From JAAYTD01 sp964472015 (lineage in GTDB: Bacteria; Bacteroidota; Ignavibacteria; Kapaibacteriales; UBA2268), in the NCBI GenBank assembly GCA_964472015.1, contig CAYYIP010000004.1, forward strand, positions 72,602-136,601: a stretch of 64,000 nucleotides of DNA. Reading direction: 5' to 3'. Under the pieces are notes generated by a model. That model was not told the DNA's origin. It saw nothing but the letters and a program-made list of their open reading frames with translations, and did no database searches. A program made the translations under genes and the position numbers. Below are positions 1 to 8,725 of this stretch, piece by piece; the first letter of the stretch is position 1, and every line of letters begins with the position of its first letter.

Positions 1-20
1 TAAATTTGTTTAGAAAATGT

Positions 21-55
21 TTATCGCCAATAATATTAAAAATTATTGGCGATAA
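21..55. terminator. Hairpin, probable terminator of a gene left of the window
   Basis: A perfect 14-bp stem (arms 21-34 and 42-55) with a 7-nt loop lies before the first gene. It contains a GCC/GGC core that stands out in AT-only surroundings. No strong T-tract follows on the plus strand, so its role as a terminator is inferred. Confidence 0.5.
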
Positions 56-111
56 TTAATTTCTAAATATAAATAAATTAGTGTTATTTAAATTAATTTT
101 TTTGTATAATT

Positions 112-684
112 ATGGATACTTTTAGCATATTACAAGATGTACTTTTTATAATTTTTAGTAGCTTTCTTATTGTATTTCTTGTTGTTGGAATAAGATTAAT
201 GCTAAATTTACATAAAGCAGTAAAAAACTCCAGTGCAGTTTTAAATAATGTAAATAAAAACATTAATGATGTTACAATTGCTGTGACAGAAACTAAGAAT
301 TTGTTAGTGCCAACTCTTGAAAAATTACCTGTATGTATTGATAAAATAAAAGATACAGTTGAAGAAATAAATAATAATATCACTGATACATTGATTTCTA
401 TAAATGAATTAGTAGATGAAGGGAAAAAAGGTATTATTGATACAAGAACAAATTTAAATAGTACTTTTAAGAATGTAGATATTCTTGTAACTGATATTGA
501 ACTTATATATAATAAATTTAGTGAAGGTACTTTGGGGATGTTAAATTCTATTGAAAAAGTAAGTACTCCTATAAAGACTTTTCTAAATGTTTTTTCTAAA
601 CCATTAGATATATTTGCTAAATTTAAACAATCTTCAAAACGTGCTATCGAAGCTTTTATTATTAAACTTGATAGTATGAAATAA
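112..684 (+). CDS. Membrane-anchored coiled-coil protein, DUF948-like
   Basis: A 190-residue protein with one N-terminal transmembrane segment (about residues 8-30, rich in I, L, F and V). A long, polar, helical region of Asn/Lys/Glu/Ile heptad character follows (about 35-150), then a basic tail. Architecture and size resemble DUF948 / chemotaxis-receptor-like coiled-coil proteins of unknown function. No enzymatic motif is visible. The ATG follows an AT-rich leader without a clear Shine-Dalgarno. It is isolated: a hairpin lies upstream and another after the stop, so it is probably monocistronic. The family assignment is tentative; a membrane-tethered structural role is inferred. Confidence 0.75.
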   Translation: MDTFSILQDVLFIIFSSFLIVFLVVGIRLMLNLHKAVKNSSAVLNNVNKNINDVTIAVTETKNLLVPTLEKLPVCIDKIKDTVEEINNNITDTLISINELVDEGKKGIIDTRTNLNSTFKNVDILVTDIELIYNKFSEGTLGMLNSIEKVSTPIKTFLNVFSKPLDIFAKFKQSSKRAIEAFIIKLDSMK

Positions 685-731
685 TTTTTAATTAAATAAA
701 TTACTCTAATTTATTTTTAATATTTTTAGAT

Positions 732-792
732 TTAACAACTATATTTTTACTATATTTTATTTTATAAATATACGTAAAGATATAGTTGTTAA
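732..792. terminator. Long hairpin after the coiled-coil gene
   Basis: The arms 732-750 and 774-792 pair over 19 positions with one G-U, around a 23-nt loop. It lies 48 bp after the stop at 684 and 160 bp before the aminotransferase. There is no T-tract, so it could be a terminator, an mRNA stability element or a regulatory dyad. Confidence 0.45.
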
Positions 793-953
793 TAGTTATA
801 ATAAATATTTAATTATAATTTATGATATATTTTTTGTAAAATGATAAAAATATTGTAATTTTACTTAATTAAATATTGATATTACTAAAAAATAAAATAT
901 TTTAAATAAAAAAAGTTATTAATAACATTTATTAAATTAAATAAGTAAAAATA

Positions 954-2162
954 ATGTTGGAGCAAAAAATAATCCCTGCAAAAAGAACTGATAATGTGAA
1001 ATATGCAATTCGTGATATTACAGTTCTTGCTGGCCAAGTTGCAAAAACTGGCAAAGAAATGTTGTATTTAAATATTGGTGACCCTAATGTTTATGATTGG
1101 AACCCGCCAAGACATATAATTGATGCTACATATAAAGCGATGCTTGATAATTATAATGGCTATTCACCTTCAAGTGGTATTAATATTGCAAGAGAAGCAA
1201 TAGAAAAAGATGCAAATAAAAAAGGTATCGATAATATACTTGATATTTTTGTTACAACAGGTGGTAGTGAAGCCATTGAACTTTGTTTAACTGCTTTATT
1301 AAATCCAGGCGATAATTTTTTAGTGCCAATGCCGGGATATCCTTTGTATACAGCGGTAGAAAGTAAACTTGATGCTGTTCCAAATCCTTATTTTCTTGAT
1401 GAAACTAATTATTGGCAGCCGGATATAGAAGATATAAAATCAAAAATTAATTCACGTACAAAAGCAATTGTTTTAATAAATCCTAATAATCCTACAGGTG
1501 CTGTATATACAAAAGAGATATTATTAAAAATAATTGATATAGCGCTAAAAAATAATATAGTAATATTTGCAGACGAAATATATGATAAATTACTTTTTGA
1601 TGATGCAAAAATGGTTTCTATAGCTGCTTTAAATAAGGATGTTTCATGTATTACTTTTGGTGGTTTAAGTAAAAATTATATTCTTCCTGGATGGCGTATG
1701 GGATGGGGAGTTGTTAGCGGTAGACGAGAAATAATGAAAGAATATATTGAAGCTATTAATAAATTGCTTCGTGCAAGATTGTCGGCTAATCATCCAGAGC
1801 AATTTGGACTTGTAGCAGCTTTAAATGGTGATCAAAGTCATATTCCGACAATGAATAAAATATTGCAAAATCGACGAGACCTAACTTTAGATATAATTAA
1901 GACTATACCTGAAATTAATGTAGTTAAACCTTATGGTGCCTTTTATGCATATGCTTCTATAGACGTTAAAGATGATACACATTTTTGTAGTGAATTATTA
2001 AAAGAAACAGGTGTTGTAACAGTTCCCGGAAGTGGTTTTGGGAAAAAAGCAGGCAGTAATTATTTTAGATATGTAATATTACCACCTGAAAAAGTTCTTG
2101 AAAAAGCTTTTAAAACTATTGCTAATTATATTAAAGTTTATAAGGATAAATTTGAAAAATAG
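954..2162 (+). CDS. PLP-dependent aminotransferase, AlaA-like (class I/II)
   Basis: A 402-residue fold-type I aminotransferase. The PLP-binding Lys is K240 in GGLSKNY; NPNNPTG lies at about 177-183, the D207/Y210 pair in ADEIY, and the carboxylate-binding Arg near the C-terminus in YFRYV. The stretch around ARLSANHPEQ resembles E. coli AlaA (alanine:2-oxoglutarate transaminase) more than AspC or LL-DAP aminotransferase. It would interconvert alanine and pyruvate using glutamate/2-oxoglutarate in the cytoplasm. It is a single gene flanked by hairpins and convergent with sppA. Substrate specificity is inferred from resemblance, not proven. Confidence 0.9.
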   Translation: MLEQKIIPAKRTDNVKYAIRDITVLAGQVAKTGKEMLYLNIGDPNVYDWNPPRHIIDATYKAMLDNYNGYSPSSGINIAREAIEKDANKKGIDNILDIFVTTGGSEAIELCLTALLNPGDNFLVPMPGYPLYTAVESKLDAVPNPYFLDETNYWQPDIEDIKSKINSRTKAIVLINPNNPTGAVYTKEILLKIIDIALKNNIVIFADEIYDKLLFDDAKMVSIAALNKDVSCITFGGLSKNYILPGWRMGWGVVSGRREIMKEYIEAINKLLRARLSANHPEQFGLVAALNGDQSHIPTMNKILQNRRDLTLDIIKTIPEINVVKPYGAFYAYASIDVKDDTHFCSELLKETGVVTVPGSGFGKKAGSNYFRYVILPPEKVLEKAFKTIANYIKVYKDKFEK

Positions 2163-2222
2163 TTTTTATTAATAAGTTAATAAATTATATTATATTTATA
2201 TAATTTATATATATATTAAAAT

Positions 2223-2269
2223 AAAATATAGGTAACTTAAAAATTTAATTAAGTTACCTATATTTTTTT
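2223..2269. terminator. Bidirectional rho-independent terminator
   Basis: A perfect 18-bp stem (2223-2240 / 2249-2266) contains the core AGGTAACTTA, with an 8-nt loop and a run of seven T on the plus strand. The reverse strand also ends in T residues. It lies between the convergent aminotransferase and sppA genes and probably serves both. Confidence 0.85.
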
Positions 2270-2298
2270 AGTTTTTTATAGAAGATTAAATTTTTATG

Positions 2299-4281
2299 TT
2301 ATTTAATATTTATATAATATGGTAAAGATAGTAACACTTTTTCTTGCTGTGCTAAATTTATTAAATTCATATTATATTCTAATGAGTTGCTTATATATTT
2401 TGGTACTAATTGTTTTATTGTTGATGTATAGTTTATATTTGTATTAATATAATTTTTGTTAATATAATTATTAATGTAATTATTTAATATAAACCATTTT
2501 AACGACATTTTACTTTCAAAAAGTATATCAAAAATTATATCTATTTTACTAGTGTTTTTTGGATATACTTGTAATGTTACTTCTTTTGCATTAATACGTT
2601 TTTTTAACAATTCTATTGAAGTTTCAAAGCCTCCTAATAAGTCTACTAATCCTTTTTTATAAGCTTCTTCACCAGTCCAAACTCTACCTTTTGCTAATTT
2701 TCTCATTTCTTCAGGAGTTTTATTTCTTGATTTTGCAGCTTTATTTACAAATCTAAAATAAGTTCCTGATACATAATTGTTTAATGTTTCTTTATCTTTT
2801 TCTTTTAAAGGTAATACAATCGTTCCCCCAAAAGGATTTCCTTTGCCGGTAGATATTGTATCAATGTTTACATCTAATTTTTTTAAAGCCTTACTAAAAT
2901 TAGGTAAAGCCATAATTACACCAATAGAACCAGTAATTGTTTGAGGATGAGCTATAATTGTATCACAGGCCATTGCTATGTAATATCCGCCAGATGCTGC
3001 TACGTCACTCATAGATGCATATACTGGTTTTTTCTTTTTTGCTTTTAATATTTCTTGATATATAGCTTCTGATGCAATTACCGAACCACCAGGACTATCG
3101 ATACGTATCAAAATAGCTTTTATATCATCATCTTCATAAGCTTTTTTTAAATCTTTTATAAAATCTTCTGCTATAATCATTGTTTCTTGCTGTGGTATAA
3201 AAGAATCTAATTTTTTACTTATTATTGGCCCACTACCATAAATAATAGCTATTTGAGGATTTTTATCACTTCCTTTTTCATTTGGTTGTTTTTGTTTCAT
3301 ATTTGATATATATTTATCTATATCAACAATATAGTTCTCTTCATAATCATAATCATCATCATTTTTATCATTTTGTTGCTTATTAAATATTTTGTTATAC
3401 ATTATTTTTTTTACATCTGTATTTGAAGCTATAACATCAACAAGTTTTTTTTCTATAAGTTCATTTGCAGAATAAAAAATCGAGTTAAAGTATTCTATTG
3501 TTGTTGTAGTTGGTATATTTCTAAATTTTTCAACTGCCTTTAAAAAAACATTTTCTTTCTGTTCTATTAATATTTTATTTTGATAACGTGCAGAATCACT
3601 GAAATTTTTTCGAGAGTAAATTTCTCCTGCCGATTTAAAGTCTTCATATTTTATAATTTCATATTCTATTCCTAATTTATCATATAAACCTTTTGGGAAT
3701 ATAGCAAGAGAACCAAATCCATTAAATTCTATTAAAGATTCTTCACATACAAAAATAGAATCAGATGGGAGGGCATTATAGTAATCATTTTCATTTCCTG
3801 CTTCTATATATGAATAAATAAACTTTCCCGATTTTTTAAAATCTTCTAGTACTTGTTGTAATTCATTTGCTTTTACAGATGGAATATAAGAACCAGTTAA
3901 GCATTCGTAATAGATCCCTTTTATTCTATTATCTGTTTTTGCTTTTTTTATTCCTTTGATAATATCATAAAAAGTAGATTGTGGAGTTTTATTTAATAAC
4001 GAAGCAACGATATCTTCTTTTTTATATTCTACAACATTTGATAAATCAAGACGTAATACGCTATTGTCTTCTATTGTTACTGGAGCTTTTTCAAAATAAC
4101 TTACCATCCAACTAAAAGATATTATTGGTATTATTATAAATATAAAAAATAAGAAGATTATTAAAACCGGAATCCACCAACGGCTTTTTCGGCTTTTTTT
4201 CCTACGTGGACTTTCTTGAAATGTATGTGATGTATCATTATTTGATTTAGGATGCTGAGAAATGTTTAAATTGTCATTCAT
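2299..4281 (-). CDS. sppA: Signal peptide peptidase SppA, long (67K) type
   Basis: A 660-residue membrane-anchored serine protease of family S49 that degrades signal peptides left after secretion. The N-terminus is a basic cytoplasmic stretch (about 24-35) followed by one transmembrane helix (about 36-60). Two tandem S49 domains follow. The N-terminal one carries the general-base Lys (K216 in DFKSAGE) and the C-terminal one the nucleophile Ser (S430 in AASGGYY), the same split Ser/Lys dyad as E. coli SppA. An acidic/Asn-rich linker (about 300-340) separates them. A C-terminal Asn/Ile/Tyr-rich tail of about 60 residues is unusual. It is divergent or isolated from neighbours, with a terminator downstream. 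Confidence 0.95.
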   Translation of the reverse strand: MNDNLNISQHPKSNNDTSHTFQESPRRKKSRKSRWWIPVLIIFLFFIFIIIPIISFSWMVSYFEKAPVTIEDNSVLRLDLSNVVEYKKEDIVASLLNKTPQSTFYDIIKGIKKAKTDNRIKGIYYECLTGSYIPSVKANELQQVLEDFKKSGKFIYSYIEAGNENDYYNALPSDSIFVCEESLIEFNGFGSLAIFPKGLYDKLGIEYEIIKYEDFKSAGEIYSRKNFSDSARYQNKILIEQKENVFLKAVEKFRNIPTTTTIEYFNSIFYSANELIEKKLVDVIASNTDVKKIMYNKIFNKQQNDKNDDDYDYEENYIVDIDKYISNMKQKQPNEKGSDKNPQIAIIYGSGPIISKKLDSFIPQQETMIIAEDFIKDLKKAYEDDDIKAILIRIDSPGGSVIASEAIYQEILKAKKKKPVYASMSDVAASGGYYIAMACDTIIAHPQTITGSIGVIMALPNFSKALKKLDVNIDTISTGKGNPFGGTIVLPLKEKDKETLNNYVSGTYFRFVNKAAKSRNKTPEEMRKLAKGRVWTGEEAYKKGLVDLLGGFETSIELLKKRINAKEVTLQVYPKNTSKIDIIFDILFESKMSLKWFILNNYINNYINKNYINTNINYTSTIKQLVPKYISNSLEYNMNLINLAQQEKVLLSLPYYINIK

Positions 4282-4407
4282 AAATTCAATTCCATTTTTA
4301 ATTACAGTTAGAAAAATATATTGTAATTGTTACTACGTATATAAATATTTAGGGTTTCAATTTTTGTAGTTTTTTGGGTTTAAGTTATCTATACTATTTA
4401 TTATAAG

Positions 4408-6255
4408 TTATCGTATTTTAAAATCACGATTAAATAGTTTTATTAGTTTTTCTTTTGTTTTTATAGCTTCTAATTCTGTTGAATATCCCCATATAAATAT
4501 TCTATAGAAAGGTTTTTCTTCAATATTTATTCTTTCATAATATGCTTTATATCCATATTTTTCGTAAATATCAATTTCTTTTTTTGCTATATTTTCAGAA
4601 TTAACTATTCCTGCCATAATTTCATATGGTTGTTCCGATGGAATTATCCAAAAAAGTTCTACTCTGTTATTATAAAGTTCTTGCCAATCTTCAGTAGGTT
4701 GAAGATAAATAGGGGAGTAGTTACTTTCAGAAGCTATGCGTATTTGAGAAGGATTGGCACCAAATTCAATTATTTTTCTTCTTGTATTTTGAGCTCTTGA
4801 AAGTGCTATTTTATTACATTCATTTTGTGTTGAATTTTTAATAAATGTATGTCCAATTAGTTTTATTATTAAATCTGGATTTTTATTTAATGTATCTGCT
4901 AAAAATTTTAAATTAGAATAATATTCTTCTTGTACTTTTGTTGTTTTTCCATTAAATAGTGCAAGTGTTTTATAATTAGCAAAAGTCTCTGGTGCTTCTA
5001 ATGGGATTGTATAATTATCATATGTAGTATCTGCATTATTTATATCTTTGATAGAAAGATTCAATATTAATTCTTTTTTAGATAAAAAATTTTCTTTTAT
5101 ATTTATTCTATAATAAAATTTTTGAGAGAAAATAATTTCATGAATTAAATTATATAAATTAAATATGTCTGATTTATCCAATAAATATAATTTCCCACCT
5201 GTTGTATTTGTTATATATTCAAAATTATATGTTGGTATAGTTGTACCAATTACTATAATATATATTTGAATATTTTTGTTCTTTGCAAGATTAGATATTT
5301 CTTGTTCAGTATGTAATAAGGAAGCATTGTCAGCACCTTGTGTTATTAATATTATTTTATTTTTACAAGTAGTAGATTTATTTATAGAGTTTATTAGATT
5401 ATATAAAGCTTTATTTGTTGCATTTATACCACTTTGAGTGCTATAAATAAAAGGCATAAAATGGTTATTAGTATCTTTTAATATAGGAAGTATTTTATTT
5501 GTATTTTGATTAAAATAAGTTATAAAATAGTTATCTGATAAATTATAATGCTTCGATAATATAGATAGTTGGTTATATATTTCTGTTCTATTGCTTGCTT
5601 GTGAATTATCTACACAAAAGTAAAAATTTATTTTATTTGTGTCAAAAAAAAATGTTTTCTTTTCTGAAATATTATCAATCGGAATTGATGTAGATTTATT
5701 TGTGTTTAGAGTTATATAACTTATAAGCGAAGTATCTTTAAAATTTATTTCAGAAATAAAATTTCCAAATTTATCAAGAGGTATAAATTTTATTGTAGTA
5801 ATTGAATCTAAGTTTTCAATACCAACTATTTTAATTGTAGAAATAGTGCTACTATTAGTAACGCCTAATAAATAATTTGAACGAATATTTGAATGTTTTA
5901 AATTTGTTAAGTCAAAAATGTCAAATCCAGATTTTAAATAGTTTATTACTTTTACATTCCATTGAATTTTATAAGTTTCTTCTTTTGATGTGTAACCGTA
6001 AATATTATAAGTTGTATTTTGTTTTGGTGTTACAAAAATACTATCTACATTATTGAAATTTTTATTGAGTTTATCAATATATACACTATCAGCACTTTTA
6101 AAATTCCAATTTAAAAGAATACTATCACCTAATACAATATTATTATTATATTGTTGAACATTTTTTGAAATATTATTACTACAGGCAGAAAATAATAATA
6201 TTATTATAATCAAACAACATAAGTGTGTTATTTTATTTAATAAATTTTTTGTCAT
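4408..6255 (-). CDS. Lipoprotein with vWA-like, OmpA-like and SPOR-like domains
   Basis: A 615-residue lipoprotein whose signal peptide ends in the lipobox LFSAC (lipidated C25). An Asn/Ser/Thr-rich region (about 30-200) is followed by a von Willebrand A-like fold (about 205-375; FCVDNS replaces the usual DxSxS, and a strand IILITQGAD is present). Next come a beta region, an OmpA/MotB-like peptidoglycan-binding domain (about 422-537; LIGHT, SRAQNTR, NNRVELFW) and a C-terminal SPOR-like repeat (about 540-615). OmpA-like and SPOR domains both bind peptidoglycan, so the protein probably bridges outer membrane and cell wall. The Asp of the usual GHTD motif is Phe here. The combination is uncommon; its function is unknown. 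Confidence 0.8.
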   Translation of the reverse strand: MTKNLLNKITHLCCLIIIILLFSACSNNISKNVQQYNNNIVLGDSILLNWNFKSADSVYIDKLNKNFNNVDSIFVTPKQNTTYNIYGYTSKEETYKIQWNVKVINYLKSGFDIFDLTNLKHSNIRSNYLLGVTNSSTISTIKIVGIENLDSITTIKFIPLDKFGNFISEINFKDTSLISYITLNTNKSTSIPIDNISEKKTFFFDTNKINFYFCVDNSQASNRTEIYNQLSILSKHYNLSDNYFITYFNQNTNKILPILKDTNNHFMPFIYSTQSGINATNKALYNLINSINKSTTCKNKIILITQGADNASLLHTEQEISNLAKNKNIQIYIIVIGTTIPTYNFEYITNTTGGKLYLLDKSDIFNLYNLIHEIIFSQKFYYRINIKENFLSKKELILNLSIKDINNADTTYDNYTIPLEAPETFANYKTLALFNGKTTKVQEEYYSNLKFLADTLNKNPDLIIKLIGHTFIKNSTQNECNKIALSRAQNTRRKIIEFGANPSQIRIASESNYSPIYLQPTEDWQELYNNRVELFWIIPSEQPYEIMAGIVNSENIAKKEIDIYEKYGYKAYYERINIEEKPFYRIFIWGYSTELEAIKTKEKLIKLFNRDFKIR

Positions 6256-6595
6256 TATTTTTTACCTTATATATTTTATAATACTAAATTAAAATTTTTA
6301 TATACTTATATATCTTATTTATTAGTTTTAAGTTATTATAATAAGTTATTATAAATACAATATTATTTTAAAATAACATTTTTTATAATTAATTCCAATA
6401 TTTTTATAAAAAATATATATGTAAATAAGTTTTTTATCATTAATTAATATTAATTTATTTGTTTAAGTTAAATTCAAAAAAAAATATTATATTTGTTATA
6501 ATTAATATTTATGATTGTTATTATTGTATATATTAATACTTTCCAATAATTATAATGTAATTTTTATAAAATAATTAAATATTTTACTGTTAAAA
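6256..6595. other. Divergent intergenic region, AT-only
   Basis: This 340-bp gap separates two divergently transcribed exported-protein genes and must hold both promoters. A 13-bp unit, TAAGTTATTATAA, is repeated imperfectly near 6329-6355. No ORF above about a dozen codons, no GC-rich RNA-like island and no clear promoter consensus were seen. Confidence 0.5.
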
Positions 6596-7615
6596 ATGAA
6601 AGTATATTCAAAAAAGAATTTTATTGTATTATGTGTGATTGTAGCATTTTTATTTTGCAGTTTACATTTATTTATATTTGCAGACGAAGTAAATGATTCT
6701 AACTCTAATATGGGGATAACAATTATTAAAGATTCTATTGAAGATAATGAAACTGAAACTGAAACTGATAATGATAATGATGAAGAAAATAATATAATAG
6801 ATTCTCTTTCATTTAAATATTATTTTGAAGTTGGTGATTCGCTATATTATTCTATTTTTTCAAGAGATAGTATATCTATAAATTATGATGTCCCTCTATT
6901 ACGATTACGTGAAGAAAAGATATTAATTACTTGTGACTCTATAAATAAACAAGGGAATTTTTGTTTAACTCATAGGTTAATAGATGCAGATGCAGTGGAG
7001 TCATATAAAGACGAAAAAAATATAAAACGTGAGAAATCTATGTGGGTTAATATGCCCGTTTATATTGAATTGGATTCTTTAGGAAGGCGCATAAAAGTTT
7101 TTAATAAAGATACTAATAAAGCGGTATCAGCTCCGGGGGGTGTTTTTCAACCTATTTTATTTATTACATTAAGTAAAAATGGTGAAAATAGAAAAGGAAT
7201 AAATGAATCATGGTTGAATTCTTCTACTGATGAGCTAGTAGAAAATGGATTTCCTTTGCCTATTTTTAAAAGTACAACTCTTGTAAGATTAAAAGGAATA
7301 ACAGATACAATGGGTTATGATATGATGCAGTTTACTTTTGTACGTTCTGGGCAAGCATCTTATGAACTTTTGACAGAAGAATATAGTATAAAAACAGCAG
7401 GAATTATAAATTCAGGTGGTGAAATATATATAGATACTACATTTTGGGTACCTATAGTATTAATACATACCTTAGAACAAAAATTAACTTTTTATTATCC
7501 TGATGATAGAGAACAACCCGGTAGACATTTTATATATGCTACTTTCATTTGTAATAAAATTGTAAGAAATAATAAAGTATATTATCCGGCTTCAAATTTA
7601 AAGAATATTAAATAA
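6596..7615 (+). CDS. Exported protein of unknown function
   Basis: A 339-residue protein with an N-terminal signal peptide (basic MKVYSKK, hydrophobic core about 9-27, then FADEV). An acidic Glu/Asp/Asn/Thr low-complexity segment follows (about 45-65). The remaining 270 residues are rich in beta-strand patterns with alternating aromatic residues and no recognisable catalytic motif. It lies 24 bp upstream of lplA on the same strand, so the two may be cotranscribed, though nothing links their functions. It is probably periplasmic or outer-membrane associated. I do not recognise the family. Confidence 0.75.
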   Translation: MKVYSKKNFIVLCVIVAFLFCSLHLFIFADEVNDSNSNMGITIIKDSIEDNETETETDNDNDEENNIIDSLSFKYYFEVGDSLYYSIFSRDSISINYDVPLLRLREEKILITCDSINKQGNFCLTHRLIDADAVESYKDEKNIKREKSMWVNMPVYIELDSLGRRIKVFNKDTNKAVSAPGGVFQPILFITLSKNGENRKGINESWLNSSTDELVENGFPLPIFKSTTLVRLKGITDTMGYDMMQFTFVRSGQASYELLTEEYSIKTAGIINSGGEIYIDTTFWVPIVLIHTLEQKLTFYYPDDREQPGRHFIYATFICNKIVRNNKVYYPASNLKNIK

Positions 7616-7639
7616 AAAGTATATTAAAAAATGTAAAGT

Positions 7640-8638
7640 ATGAATAATAACAATAAAATATATTACTTAAATAATGATTTTAGTCATTCGCCTTATTTTA
7701 ATTTAGCGTTGGAAGAATATTTATTGAAAAATAGTAAAGATAACTTTTTTATACTCTGGCAAAATGAACCGACTGTAGTTGTAGGATATCATCAAAATAC
7801 TATTGCTGAAATAAATTTAAGTTATATAAAAGAAAAAAAAATAAATATAGTACGTAGAATGACAGGTGGAGGGACGGTATATCATGATTTAGGGAATGTA
7901 AATTTTTCATTTATTGAAAATATTAAAAAAAATACTTCTGATTTTAAAAAATATATTCTTATAATAATTGAAGCATTAAATAAAATAGGTATTGAAGCTC
8001 ACTTTTTTGGACGTAATGATATTTTAATAGGAGAGAAAAAAATATCAGGGAATTCTGAATTAATTTCAAATAATAGAATTTTACATCACGGAACTTTATT
8101 ATTTAATTCAGATTTAGAAGAAGTTTTTAAAACTTTAAATGTAGAATCCGTTAAATTTACAGGTAAGAGTATAAAATCAGTTCATTCTAGAGTAGTAAAC
8201 ATCTGTGATTATCTACCAAATGTAATGAATGTTAACGAATTTATTCAAATAATAATGAGAGAAGTTAAAACTAGATTTTTGGATTCTATGCAATATGAAT
8301 TGTCTGATTATGAAATAAAGCAAATTCAACAGCTTGCAGAAAATAAATATTCTACTTGGGAATGGAATTTTGGTAATTCACCTAAATATAATTTTTCAAA
8401 AACTACTAAAACAAATGCTGGTACGTTAGAAATATATATGGACGTATCAAAAGGAATTATTGAAAATATAAAAATATATGGGGACTTTTTCTTTATTGCT
8501 GATATAAAAGATGTTGAAAAATGTTTGATAGGAGTAAGACATAATAGATCAAGTATATTAACATCATTAAACAATATAAATATACAAGACTATTTTGTTA
8601 ATTTAACAAAAGAAGAATTTTTGAAGTCTATAATATAG
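7640..8638 (+). CDS. lplA: Lipoate-protein ligase A
   Basis: A 332-residue ligase of the LplA/LipB superfamily that activates scavenged lipoate with ATP and attaches it to a lysine of the E2 or GcvH domain. The signature RRMTGGGTVYHD (about residues 74-85) forms the lipoyl-AMP binding loop. SGNSE and the later LHHGTLL strand match the family, and a C-terminal accessory domain is present (about 250-330). Its start lies 24 bp after the preceding exported-protein gene. No lipA or lipB is in the window, so reliance on scavenged lipoate is possible but cannot be judged here. Confidence 0.95.
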   Translation: MNNNNKIYYLNNDFSHSPYFNLALEEYLLKNSKDNFFILWQNEPTVVVGYHQNTIAEINLSYIKEKKINIVRRMTGGGTVYHDLGNVNFSFIENIKKNTSDFKKYILIIIEALNKIGIEAHFFGRNDILIGEKKISGNSELISNNRILHHGTLLFNSDLEEVFKTLNVESVKFTGKSIKSVHSRVVNICDYLPNVMNVNEFIQIIMREVKTRFLDSMQYELSDYEIKQIQQLAENKYSTWEWNFGNSPKYNFSKTTKTNAGTLEIYMDVSKGIIENIKIYGDFFFIADIKDVEKCLIGVRHNRSSILTSLNNINIQDYFVNLTKEEFLKSII

Positions 8639-8639
8639 A

Positions 8640-8675
8640 TATTATAATATAATACTTAAGTATTATATTATAATA
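8640..8675. terminator. Perfect 36-bp palindrome after lplA
   Basis: Starting 2 bp after the lplA stop, bases 8640-8657 are exactly complementary to 8658-8675, with a central CTTAAG. In RNA this gives a near-loopless AT hairpin. It probably terminates or stabilises the lplA transcript, although no T-run follows. It lies 50 bp before the next start. Confidence 0.55.
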
Positions 8676-8725
8676 AAGTAAAGATACAAGTTGTTTTATA
8701 ATTTTATTAAATTAATGGGACACTT

